64,000 nucleotides of DNA, from contig NW_024468253.1 in NCBI RefSeq assembly GCF_002104995.1, forward strand, positions 310,001 through 374,000, written 5' to 3'. The stretch comes from Linderina pennispora. Lineage: Eukaryota; Kickxellomycota; Kickxellomycetes; Kickxellales; Kickxellaceae. The position numbers were made by a program, and so were the translations under genes. Position 1 is the stretch's first letter. Every line of letters begins with the position of its first letter. The notes under the pieces were generated by a model. The model was not told the origin of the DNA and searched no databases. It was given only the letters and a program-made list of their open reading frames with translations. Shown here in pieces: positions 11,116 to 20,984 of the stretch.

Positions 11116-12182
11116 TCAGATGCTGGCTGGCTTCGGGGCAGGACTGTTCAAGCTGTAGGTCTTGATAATGTTAAGGATATTTGCCTCGTTAATATCATAT
11201 GTACCACCCTGAAGAGTGGTCTTAACCATCTCAAAGCCCAAGTATCCAAACAGGCGCTGGATGCGTTCAGCGGGGTGAATTGGGTCGAAAGAAGTAGTTA
11301 GTCCCGGGATTGCTGCACATGATGGCGTTCTTGGCATCCATGAAGAAGTTGATGAGAGCAGGCAAGGAAGTTGTCCGTCTCGACAAAGTCCAGAAGGATT
11401 GCCCCCGACGCAAGACGTGCTGACATCCTCTAGTCCGAGAGCAACCTGTGACCGAGGGCATTTGGGTGACCGCCAGGAACTTTGCAACATCAGCAACAGT
11501 AACAAACCCGATTCCTGCCGTTGCTTTCCACGCTGCAACCTTTTGTGCCAGCATATTGTTGTAGTACGTGACAGTGGTGTTGGCGATCCCCTGGACCTTG
11601 AGCATATGTGCCAGAGGCGTAAGCTGGATTGCGGCCAGATTGGGCACGACGATATTCCGGAAACCAATGGCCTTGAGCTGGTCCATCTGGCTGATTACTT
11701 CGTTGGACAGGCGCTCTGCAAACGACTCAGGGGTCTTAGTTCCTGCCGCAAGTGAGAACAGATTCACGAGAAAGTCATTGGCACCGATCTCAAGAACAGC
11801 AATGTCTGCATAGCGCATGTTGCTTTGCGAGTAGTTCGGGTTGGCTGACTTGAACCAGTTGATCTGGTCCTGGGAGCTAGGTATCTGGACGGGCAGACCA
11901 AATGGCAGCGACGGAGTGATCGAGTTGTCAGATGTGGCCCCACCTACAGCCTTGTTGTACAAGTTGTATCCCTAGCTTGAGGGACAGATATTCGTTCCAT
12001 GCGGGGCCTGATGAGAAGCGTCCGTTCCAATATGGCTTGGGAGGGATGAGACCAAAGGTAAGTTTCTTCAGAGTACCAACATCTGAGAGCGAGTCGCCAA
12101 AGATGTACAAAGTGGGTTTAACAGTGGCTGCCTGAATACCAACGGCAAAAATACCAGCGATAACAGCAAGCGAAAACTTCAT
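11116..12182 (-). CDS. Secreted GDSL/SGNH esterase-lipase, array copy 5
   Basis: Starts at 12182 with a signal peptide (MKFSLAVIAGIFAVGIQAAT), then LYIFGDSLSDVGTLKK, PPKPYWNGRFSSGPAWNEY, GANDFL, and FDPIHPAERIQRLFGY, ending NSPAPKPASI. Frame breaks occur near 11974 (GGG where LGYN needs GG), near 11400-11450, and near 11288 (an extra A/T pair before the FDPIHP block). All catalytic residues survive. Homopolymer-type breaks argue for sequence errors in a functional gene. Among the five best preserved copies it is the most divergent in the middle region (YYNNMLAQKVAAWKATAG). Confidence 0.78.
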
Positions 12183-12289
12183 GATGAGAAATAGAGAGTA
12201 CTATAACCAGATAAACGGAGCCCTGGACAACAATTGAGGCGGTGATGATCTGAAGGAACCTGGCCTGGGATGAGGCCGCATGGCTGCTG

Positions 12290-12296
12290 TATTTAT
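12290..12296 (-). promoter_or_regulatory. TATA-like element of GDSL copy 5
   Basis: The plus strand reads tatttat (ATAAATA on the coding strand), about 108 bp before the ATG at 12182. Confidence 0.3.
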
Positions 12297-13833
12297 CAAA
12301 ACGAATCTGCGACAGGGTGAACAGCCTCTGTTTTTCGTTTAGATGCAAGCTGTGTTGCTATTGTACCTCTGTGCTTCCAGTTGCCGTATATAGCGTTCAG
12401 GTCGGGCATAGAAATTACAGCCGATTTGCAGACGGGCCAACCACCCTAGCCCCTATTGGCTGTGACATGTGCGGAATAGGTCCGTCTGGCATGGTTAAAA
12501 TGGGCGCGATACTCCGCAGCTGCAGTGGCCCGTGGGGATTTTCAAAAATGGTTCAGGAGCCGCAGGCGGCTAGTTGGATTCTTGGAATTACAAACAAATA
12601 TGCATTCTCATTTGAGTTCTGTTTTTCCAAAGCATGCAGCGATGTTGGTCCAATTTCTCTTTGCATATGCATTCAATGGGGCGGCTTTGTCTTTGTCTCA
12701 GCCCGGTTGTCAGTAGTCCAACACGACCCCCTCTTTTTTGAATTGCATGTGATGTCTGCCACTAGCACATATAGCCTGTCCCCAGACTCAATTGCCCAGG
12801 CTGCCTCTCACGATATATAGCTGGAAGCACTGATGCCTAGGTTGTTTTCGCAAAGGGCTTTCATGGCCGTGGCTGCTTTTTCAAAACACTGGTTTCATTG
12901 AGGAGGTCTGAAGCCAGAGAGCCATAATTATTCCCGCACATTACATCCGTCATAGTACATATTGTCTATCTGTCGCGACCCTATTTAAAGGTCACGAGCT
13001 TCGTCTACTCGCCAGCACTAATCAATTGATAGGACAGTTGATATTATTAAACAAGAAGAGATGATTCCTCCCGGTCACTCCTGGAGTGATCCGGTGTCTA
13101 TTTTATAGCCTTAACTATGTGGCCTCGCCTAGGGTGATGAATCAGTCTCATCATCTGTGATCGGCTGAGTCGCATAAGCATTGGCTTTGAGTGACTGTGG
13201 TGTGATCACCACATATCATTAATTGATATCATTTGTATGTCTCGCAAAAAAGACATCTCCAGAACCGACCCTCCATGTCCCAATCCTCACCGCCAGCCCC
13301 ATATGGGGATTGCCCAGTGACCCTTAGACACACTGGCTAAACATACAATCAGCAGTTTTCAAAAGCAGCAAGCAGCAAGCTTGTCGGCATTTGATGTAGT
13401 AACATGTGGACCAACATGGCACTGACCACTTTCCTCAATTGGCCCAAGCCCCTAGTGAAAAGGGGGAGTACATGGGTGATGATAAAGTGATGTTTGGCTG
13501 CAAGGAAGTAGGCTGGTAGCCTGTTGGTACCATGGCCAGTTCTCGTATAGGGATACGTCCCTACTCATGACATAGGTATGTGTTTTGTGCACAACCCCTG
13601 CCGTGCCAGCCTACTGAGATAGAAAAGACAGGGTAATCCTCCCTGAAACTTGATGGATCAGCTTTCAATGTCCCCAGTTTCCACCAAACAAGGGGGATGG
13701 TGGGACCACTGAATATGACGCAACCAGCTTCACATGCCCCTACTTCCTGCATTCAATTTTTCGCAAAAGGCCCGTTTTATATCTGACAGTCAACCTGAGA
13801 TGCTAAATGAAAGCAAATGGTTCTGGAATCAAA
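12297..13833. other. Spacer between GDSL copies 5 and 6, with small palindromes
   Basis: About 1.5 kb with no supported gene. A plus-strand TATA-like ctatttaaa at 12983-12991 is followed by an AT-rich leader and a 15-codon ORF at 13061, possibly a dead promoter. Around 13197-13232 lie two small inverted repeats: TGTGGTG with CACCACA around four bases, and ATATCA with TGATAT around five. Confidence 0.4.
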
Positions 13834-14912
13834 CTAAACAGCCGCTGGTTTGGGGGCTGGTGAGTTCAGCTTGTTCCTACATATGAGCTCCAGCAGCCTT
13901 TTATCCGTTAGTTCATATGACTGGCCATGTGTTTCTGCAGAGACAGCCTCCGCAGCATAATACCCCAAAAGCCGGTGTACGCGCTCACTCATATGAGCAA
14001 TGTCAAAAAAGAAGTGTGTACCAGGATCCTTGCACCGAATATTTTCCTATGGGTCGATAAATAACTTCATTATCCCTTCTGTCCTATTGGTGGACGGCTC
14101 TAACAAGTTGAAGATATTTGCACCCACACAGGATGATGTTGTGTCGACGAGACCTAAGGCACTGGATATGCTTGGCATTATTGCCAGTTCAAAGAATCTA
14201 GCCATATCAATGGAAATAAATGAGTTTAGCCCTGACACCTGTGCCCAGTTACTGAATTGCCGGGAAAGCTCGCTGTTGTAGCTTTCTACTACCCTGGCAG
14301 TAACAACTTCGCAGTCCAGGTAGCGGGCAGCAGGCATGTACTGCATAAGTGGCAGGTTTGTGATTACTATGTTCGAAAATCCGATTTGTTGGAGAAGGCC
14401 AACCTGCTGCTTGACATCGGATACAAGATCATGAGCAAACTCTGCAGGGCTAGTACGGCCGCTGGTTATCTCGTCAAGCATAAAGAGGTAGTCGTTTGCC
14501 CCAATTTCCAGCACAACGATGTCTTTGGCGGATACCGTCTGTAGTTTGAAGTCCAAGGTCAGTCTCTTGAAGCTGTGTATTTGGTCGAGTGTTGAGGGCA
14601 ATATACGGGTCGGAGCAAAGGACAGGTGCCAGCCGCGAGTTCTATTAGCAGTTGACATTCCAATAGCCATATTGTCTTGCTTATAGTCCAATAACAGTGC
14701 CAAGTACTCGACCCACACGGGCCACTCGAGAATCTGTACTGCCAGTACGGATATCTTGGTGCAATCCCGTACACCAATTGCCCAAATTTGCCAATGTCAG
14801 ACATCGAATCACCAAAGACATACAAAGTGGGCTTTGGTTCTGTCGTTGCAGTGACATTGGCGTAGAACACTAGTAGTCCGATAGTAATAATATGCAAACC
14901 AAGGAAATTCAT
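13834..14912 (-). pseudogene. GDSL esterase, array copy 6, probably inactivated
   Basis: The most diverged near full-length copy. From 14912 it has a signal peptide and FGDSMSDIGKF, with Met replacing Leu after the nucleophile Ser. Then come YPYWQYRFSSGP, GANDYLFM and, near the end, FFFDIAHMSERVHRLLGYY, where Asp and His of the triad are kept in altered surroundings. It ends NSPAPKPAAV. There is a frameshift near 14728, where CCC appears short by one C. At 14047-14049 an in-frame TAG interrupts the protein about 70 codons before its natural end. Because this is a nonsense codon and not an indel, I lean towards inactivation. A single miscalled base (CAG to TAG) would restore an ordinary gene. 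Confidence 0.65.
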
Positions 14913-15035
14913 CTTTATGTGGGGTTGAAAATTGAATAGTGTGAAGGGAAAAGGAAAGCTATCATCATGGCATTTGCGATCGTGAATGTGGTATTATTCC
15001 GCACCAGCAACGCCTTATGTCTTACGCAGCAGTTG

Positions 15036-15429
15036 TCAATCGCAGCCACCAACACACAAGGCTGCGGCAGGTTTTGGAGCAGGCATACTGTGCTTGTAAT
15101 CTTAAACCAAGCTCATAGCATTACCGCCGCTGAGCTCATACTGGAAGCCACCGATTGGCCTGTATCTGGCGTTCAGGCACTTCTCTTCTTGACTACTGTT
15201 CCATACATCTTCATAGACAGCGTATGGAATACTTATTTGGGTAGAACGCTTGCAGAGGGGACTCCTGCAATACACCTAGTCCACGCTAAGACACTACTCT
15301 TGGAACAGCAAGATCATTTCCTTCGTGCAGGTGACCCAACAAGAACTGCCTGGTCTCTGGTGGTTTTGAAGAGGCAGCCCAAGATACAACAAAGCTACCC
15401 AGTGCAATTCCAAGCAGCAGCAGCAGCAT
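15036..15429 (-). pseudogene. GDSL esterase relic, array copy 7
   Basis: Fragment only. The ATG at 15429 encodes a signal-peptide-like start (MLLLLLGIALGSFVVSWA) followed by SSKP, matching the position of the KPTL segment in the other copies. After a broken stretch with a large internal loss, the frame ending at 15036 reads GGFQYELSGGNAMSLV, a stop, then DYKHSMPAPKPAAAL. This resembles the common C-terminus of the family (YELNEANLLSII ... APKPA). Both ends of a GDSL gene within 400 bp, without any catalytic block, indicate an old deletion derivative. Confidence 0.55.
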
Positions 15430-15713
15430 TTTGATGCAGGAGTAGAAGGGGGACTGGTGCGCATGCCCAACCACCTATTGGCAGATGACCATGGCTGGCT
15501 GCTACTGTGTTTGGGACAGTGTAGCGAACCGTATCTCTCTACTTTGGCAACCTCAATACACATATCACACATACACTGGGGTACTGCTAGGTTGGGTTGG
15601 TTCACATTCTATGTTACAAAAGAACGTGCATCATTTGGCCAAATCCCCGATGGACAGAAAAGGGATGTCTACGCAATCAAAATGGCTATCAGCACACAAT
15701 TTTCAATAGCGCC

Positions 15714-16312
15714 TTAGATCAGGAGCTTCTCGATCTGGAGACGGATGGCCTGGATCTGGGGGCGGAGGTCCGAAGCCTCGTTGGTAGTAACCGAGGCGGC
15801 AACAACGGGGCGCGAGACACCGCAGGCACGGCCCAGAGCAGCCTTCGAGGGAACGAAAACGTAGGGGACGTTCTTGTCCTCGCACAGCAGGGGCAGGTGC
15901 AGCAGGATCTCGATCGGCTCGCAGTCGGCGGCCATGACAATGAACTCAGAGATACCGCGGTTCAGGGTCTTGGTGGCCTCGTTGGCGCCCTTCTTCAGCT
16001 GCTTGTAGTGCGAAGCCTGCTGCACCAGATCCTGGATCTGGTTGGTCAGCGCGGCATCGGCCAGAGGGAAAGCCTTGGGGTTGACTTCGGGCTATAGTTG
16101 GACAGTAAAACGCAGGCTGCATAGTTAGTACAGGAGTTTTTTTTTTTGCTGCATCCACCATGCAAAAGGTACGGACTGTGTGCTGCTTGTGTTCAGTATT
16201 TCACGATTGTAGTCTCATGGATATTGTTGTTTCGAAGTGAGCTGAGTAGTGTAGATCATCATTTAAGGCGCGAGCATGGCATGGGATCTAGACAAGCACG
16301 GACGCTTACCAT
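15714..16312 (-). CDS. SNU13: SNU13 / 15.5K protein of U4 snRNP and box C/D snoRNPs
   Basis: L7Ae-family RNA-binding protein. It binds kink-turns in U4 snRNA and box C/D snoRNAs, in the nucleus and nucleolus. The main exon (16091-15714) encodes almost the whole protein with the invariant segments [33 protein letters not shown], and [23 protein letters not shown], ending IEKLLI. No start codon precedes [12 protein letters not shown] in that exon. The ATG lies at 16312-16310, followed directly by a GTAAGC donor. The intron is 16309-16092 (218 bp), with a perfect TACTAAC branch site and a CTATAG acceptor. Splicing gives [16 protein letters not shown] and 126 residues, exactly the yeast length. 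Exon 1 contributes only the initiator codon. Confidence 0.92.
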
Positions 16313-16751
16313 TATTCTAAAGTAGCTACACGCGAAGGGTGGAAAAAGAGGGGCTGTGTAAAAGAATGAGAGTGAAAGTCTGAAGAGAAGAAGAAAGGTT
16401 TTCTCTCCGCCTGCCACGCACGCTTCTTCAGCTCCAGGAATTGGAAAATTTTGGCAGCCAGCTGGCAAAAAAAGCTAACCTAATCTGGACGGTGGGTGAT
16501 CGATTACCATGATCATCGATGCTCGCGATCTGGCCAGGGCTGGGATCTGCCCATGGCCTCCACTTCGGCATTTACATGGCAAACAAGCCCATGCGTTTGG
16601 CTGTATCCTTCGACCGGAAAAGGTGCTGGTATGCCTGCGCATAAAGGGCACTAATATCGAGATATAGCTGCATAATATGGCATGGCTATGGACTCAAATA
16701 TAGCGATGATGATGCATGCGAATATATTGAAAGGTCTTGTGGAAAAGTAGT
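16313..16751. other. 5' flank of SNU13 and 3' flank of the TPR gene
   Basis: 440 bp, probably the SNU13 leader and promoter. No other gene is supported. Confidence 0.4.
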
Positions 16752-17868
16752 CTACTCACTGCGAGTCACCAGGATCCAGACAAGCACCACGCCCAGCGCA
16801 GCAGCACCGAGCTCGATGCACGTGTCCGACGATGTCTCTGCGCGAAATCCTGAGCTGAAGCTTCCTTGGTGTCTTGCAGCTATCATCATCACAGTAGTCC
16901 TCATCGCTATCCACATCCTCTTCAACGGGCTCCTCTTCCTTCTCCTTCTCCTTCTCCTTCTCATGCTCCTCTTTCTTGCTGCCTTCCTGCTTCTTCTCCC
17001 CGACCGTCCTGGCATGTTTTGCGGCGCCTCAGCCTCGTCTCGACGTACTTCGATCCGCTCCGTGACTTCTTCCAGTAGCTCCTTGACCTTCGTGTTCCCT
17101 GGTTCCAACTCCAGCGCCTGCTTTAGTGCATCGCGCGACAGCTCCAGCCGGCTTTCGTTACTTAGCACCACGCCCTTCATGTAATATCCCTTCACCCACT
17201 TGGGTTCCAGCGCAATACACTGCTTCAGCGTGCTTCAGCGCCTGCGCCCAGCGCCGCAGCTTGATAAGTGTCATACACGCATTGCTGTGGAGCTTCGAGT
17301 TGTACATGTCGTAGCTGATTCCATGCTTGTAGCACTCCAATGCCTTGCTCCAGTTCTCCTTCTTGTACTCGGCATTGCCCTTCTCCTTCCACTCGAGCGC
17401 AATCTTCTGCTCCGACTCCACCTCGTTGCCGGAATCTCCGCCGTCGGCTTCGTCGGAAAGCCGATCGCGACCAAGCTTATGCTCGATCGCATTCTTGCGC
17501 ATCAGTGCGCTCTTGGCATTGTCGGTCTGGCCCAGCTCCTTGTACGCCTTGGCCATACGGAACAGCGCCAAAGAGTGTACCTGTTGTGCAGCCCTCGGCG
17601 TCGTGCGCAGCAATGTCAGTGTTCAGGAACTTGAGGACCTCCTCGCAGTCCTCGATCACGCCTTCGTACTTCTTCACCTGCAGGCGGCAGGTGGCGCGCG
17701 AGAGAAGCGGCAGCGGAGACTGCACAGGGAGGGCGCAGAGCTCGTCGAATTTGGTCCAGAGCGCCTTCAAAGTCCTCTTTTTCGATGAACTCCTTGTGCT
17801 TCTGCCAGAAGCTCTGCGGGGTTCACCGGCGTGGGCTCCGGCTGTTGCTTCAGAAACGAGAAGACCAT
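16752..17868 (-). CDS. TPR-repeat protein with acidic KEKE stretch and possible C-terminal membrane anchor
   Basis: The ATG at 17868 gives MVFSFLKQQPEPTPVNPAEL. Several TPR-like helical pairs follow: CRLQVKKYEGVIEDCEEVL, LALFRMAKAYKELGQTDNA, and ALEWKEKGNAEYKKENWSKA with ALECYKHGISYDMYNSKLH. The last resembles the TPR2A type of Hsp70/Hsp90 co-chaperones. Then comes KGYYMKGVVLSNESRLELS ... ALELEPGNTKVKELLEEV. At least four one-base breaks are needed (near 17810, 17765, 17590 and 17225). Downstream, one frame gives an acidic KEKEKEKEEEPVEEDVDSDE stretch. Another frame gives a hydrophobic end (IELGAAALGVVLVWILVTRSE, split by the quote limit only at its edges) that looks like a tail anchor. Exact function unknown; a co-chaperone role is inferred from the TPR type. 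Confidence 0.6.
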
Positions 17869-18198
17869 TTCAAATTGTGATGAGAACTGAAGGGCTAAGA
17901 ATAGAGAAAAATGTTTGGGGAACAAGGAAAGCGAAGGAAAAGCGATGTCAAATAAGACAGAGCGGCTTAGGAAATTCGTATTTAGACAAGGCCACACATC
18001 ACTTGATGCTCGCGCCTGCCATACCCAGCTGCACAGCGACGCGCATGTGGGGGCAAGGTCTCACACCTTACATGCCTTTTCCTATCCCATTGGATAGCCA
18101 GCCCCATCTACCCCTCCCCCGGCAATATGGCTGTTTTAGTAGTGACATTTGCTATGTTGTAAATAAAAGAGAAACAAGATATTGGGAAGAAACACCTT

Positions 18199-18539
18199 CT
18201 ACTCCTTCAGGAATGGCGGGCGGCTACCGATCTGGGCCTCAGGCAGATCGTTCAGGTAGCGCAGGAACCAGGCCGCGGCAGTTCTGCATGTGATTTACGC
18301 CCTCGCGGTGGTAGCACTCGTTGAGCTTCTCGCGCAGAATGCGCAGCTTCATGATCTTTACCCACTTTTCGCGCACAATACGGTCCCTCTCGTCAAACAT
18401 AGCTATCGGTGCAAAAGTAGTTAGTAGCTGTCCAGTCGGACCTAGGCGGCTTTTCTCAATTCGGGTCATTCTACGTACCGGACCGATCCGCCGTGTAAAG
18501 GTTCTCGCGCGTGGCCTTGACTCCAACGTTTCCGCTCAT
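18199..18539 (-). CDS. Mitochondrial complex I subunit NDUFB10 (PDSW-like, fungal 12 kDa subunit)
   Basis: Accessory subunit of NADH:ubiquinone oxidoreductase in the inner membrane. Exon 1 (18539-18479) encodes MSGNVGVKATRENLYTADRS. The intron (18478-18403, 76 bp) has a GTACGT donor, a CTACTAAC branch site and a GATAG acceptor. Exon 2 then reads FDERDRIVREKWVKIMKLRI and LREKLNECYHREGVNHMQNC. The REKWVKxM and CYxREGVNHxxxC patterns are those of the fungal subunit. Near 18270 the frame breaks by one base; the continuation WFLRYLNDLPEAQIGSRPPF ends with a TAG at 18201-18199. Total about 93 residues, as expected. It shares a 307-bp divergent promoter with FCF2. Confidence 0.82.
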
Positions 18540-18846
18540 CTTTGGTTGGCTGTGAATCGAATGAACTTTAAAAGTAATATAGAAAAGAACAGGTGAATTG
18601 GGACGGACTAGAAAAGAGCAAGACAGCCCAGAGAACTTGAATTTGTACAAACAGAAGCACTGAATTGGTTCTAGTTCCAAATGTTAAATTAGCCCAAGAG
18701 GCACAGGGCTTGTTATCGCTAATCGGCAGATTTTCATCTGTCTATATCAGGGCCACAAGATCAAGCCAGTTTAAAATGGAAAAAATCGTTTGAGCCAGCG
18801 AAAAAAAATATTTTTCTTTTCCACATTCCTTCAAATTTGTGTTACA
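18540..18846. other. Divergent promoter NDUFB10 / FCF2
   Basis: 307 bp between two start codons, AT-rich, with an A/T run (aaaaaaaatatttttctttt) shortly before the FCF2 ATG. No gene inside. Confidence 0.45.
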
Positions 18847-19582
18847 ATGCCCGACCTGTTCAGAACCGATGACAGCGACCTCGACTACCTGCTAAGCCAG
18901 GCCAAAGATGTTCCTGACAGAGAAAGAGGAGACTGACGCTGCTGCGCAGAAAACGGAGAAAAAGCACAGCAAGGACACTGCGCCCGCAGCCCTTGCCGTG
19001 CAATTGCGCCTGGACGCCAACACAGCCTCCGAGCTCCCGCTGATACACACCAACCCGTTTGGTCCTGCCAAACTCGATCCCGACTAAAGCTCTACAGTGC
19101 AGACTCTTCCACGTCTTCGCGCCTCCAGGCGGCGAGAGAAACGCGATCCGACGATCAAAAAGAAACTGCCACACGAGATCCAAAAAGAGCGTGAGCAGAC
19201 GACCGGCCGCAAGTGGTTCAACATGAAGGCGCCGGTGCTGACGGATGCAATCAAGAATGACCTGCGGGTACTGCAGCTGCGTGGTGTGCTTGATCCAAAG
19301 CGCTTTTATAAGAAGGAGGCCGTAGGCAAGAAGCTGCCGAAATACTTTGAGATGGGCACAGTGGTAGAGGACGCGAGCGAGTTCTATTCAGCACGTTTGA
19401 CCCGCAAGGAACGACGTGGAAACTTGGTAGACTGAGCTGTTGGCTGATAAGGATGCAAGGTCGTATTTCAAGCAAAAGGTCGGTCGATATTCATCGCAGG
19501 AATGTCAATGGAGGCAAATCGTGGTACAAGAAGCAGCTAGGTGGGAAGAAGCCATGGTGGCGTGTCGAAGCGGCGTCACTAG
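18847..19582 (+). CDS. FCF2: Fcf2-domain pre-rRNA processing factor
   Basis: Nucleolar protein of the small-subunit processome needed for early cleavages of pre-rRNA (family knowledge). The ATG at 18847 gives MPDLFRTDDSDLDYLLSQAK. The conserved Fcf2 domain follows: TGRKWFNMKAPVLTDAIKND, LRVLQLRGVLDPKRFYKKEA, KLPKYFEMGTVVEDASEFYS, ARLTRKERRGNLVD, then ELLADKDARSYFKQK. It closes with the basic tail GGKSWYKKQLGGKKPWW ... SKRRH and TAG at 19580. Four to five one-base breaks are needed (near 18912, 19085, 19140, 19433, 19480 and 19562). Each junction falls inside conserved sequence, so indels are far likelier than decay. Confidence 0.8.
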
Positions 19583-19779
19583 ATTGAAACTATGTAATAA
19601 ACGCCTCCGTCCATATGTGATATTTAACATTACTAGAAATACTCTGCTCGCGATGCGAAGCTCGGCTGCTAGTCGCATGGGTTGACACGTCGATAAGAGC
19701 ATCACGGCGAACCAGTCATTTGAACGTGTTGGATGCTGTTGGTGCAATGCGGTCATGGACATCTCCATCTGGTGGCTGC

Positions 19780-20540
19780 TCAGCGCAGGCGCTTCAGCGC
19801 TGGCTCGCTGCTACTGGCAGCAGAATCACCTGCAGCTGGTCCACGCCTCTTGCGCAGGTTCTTTGTTGCAGGGGTGGTGCCAGAAGTATCGGCAGCAATG
19901 GCCGTAGAAGCGACAGAACCGTTCAGGAATACTGCCTGAATCACAGAGTGATTGGAAAATGAGTCTGAAGTTTAGAACTGCTGCGAGATCGCGGTTTCAA
20001 GAGTCCGAGCCGAATAGGCTCCGTCCTGCTATTGTGCCATGGCCCGCTTAGCATGACTCGACTTGTACAGCGGAGAAGGCCATGGCACTTCACAGTTGGG
20101 TTCTTCGATCTCTGGTAGGGACCGCGGGTTGGGAACATGCCAGAATGTCTGCAGCGACTTTTTCGCAGCAGAACGGGCACATCGACGATGTCCGGAATTT
20201 CGTCGATCCAGATATACCTTCAAAGCCATGGTGCTTGAACTTGTCGCGCCATCCCTTGCCACGAATCGGACGCATAGGTGTCGGGCCATCGGCGCACTCC
20301 AATTGCCCATGATCAGCACTGGGATCTGGACCAAACTTGCTCCGGAGTTTTCGCGGCAAGCCTGTGGTTTGCACGGGCCTGGTTCATGAATGAATCGAAG
20401 GCGCAGCTTGCGGTGAAGCGGGATACACCTTGGGACTGGTACTGACACCCGGATGGTCCTTCCAGCGCCTCTGGTGCTGCTTGTTTGACTTAGTGGGCTG
20501 GTGGTGGTCTTAATGATTGCAATTGGAGATTCAGCGCGTT
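19780..20540 (-). mobile_element. TnpB/Fanzor-like zinc-ribbon transposase relic
   Basis: C-terminal part of a TnpB/OrfB-related protein of the type common in early-diverging fungi, read on the minus strand through several frame changes. In order: FMNQARANHRLAAK, RSKFGPDPVLIMGNWSAPMA, RPIRGKGWRDKFKHHGF, a Zn-ribbon knuckle FRTSSMCPFC, and FWHVPNPRSLPEIE. Then follow a second knuckle CHGLLRC and NRDLAAVLNFRLIFQSL, carrying the Asp of the last RuvC motif. GSIPERF and a basic/Ser-rich end (KNLRKRRGPAAG ... PALKRLR) close it, with TGA at 19780. No start codon or N-terminal half is visible, and the frame changes are frequent, so it is not a working enzyme as given. I saw no terminal repeats. It lies where the PUS7 3' half is expected. 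Confidence 0.62.
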
Positions 20541-20984
20541 TGTAGACATTTCATATTGAAACTAGACATGCGTATGCTGCTGATGCTTTAGTCCAGTGCT
20601 GATGCGCATTGCTCGATGTTGCAATGCTCTGACCATCTCAGAACGCCGGGCCCTTTTGGAATTCATTCATCACCGTCGTCCATCACCGTGTAAGGGTAGG
20701 TGTTCGACCGTGTGTTGGCAACTCGATAGCTTTGATTCAGTGGATACTTGGGAGGCAATGTGCAGATCAGGGTCAATGAATAGAATAATAGCGAGCGCCA
20801 AAATGCAGCATACAATCGACTCGATGCGCTCATTAAACGATTAGGTGACGTTGCGGATCATAGACACAAAGTAGAACACAGCTAGCCAGATCAGCTACAG
20901 AAGCCCGACGCAGGTACAGTGCATATGTGCGGATGCCGATAGCTGCGCTGAACTTGTATGCAAAGAATAGGCGAGACCACACAT
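20541..20984. other. Unassigned stretch between the transposase relic and the PUS7 fragment
   Basis: About 440 bp. One minus-strand frame (around 20833-21010) reads hydrophobically but matches neither PUS7 nor the TnpB-like family in any way I recognise. It should contain the junction between the two. Confidence 0.35.

Noticed and set aside
15597-16097. Plus-strand 166-codon ORF
   Set aside because: Antisense to SNU13, whose identity is unambiguous.
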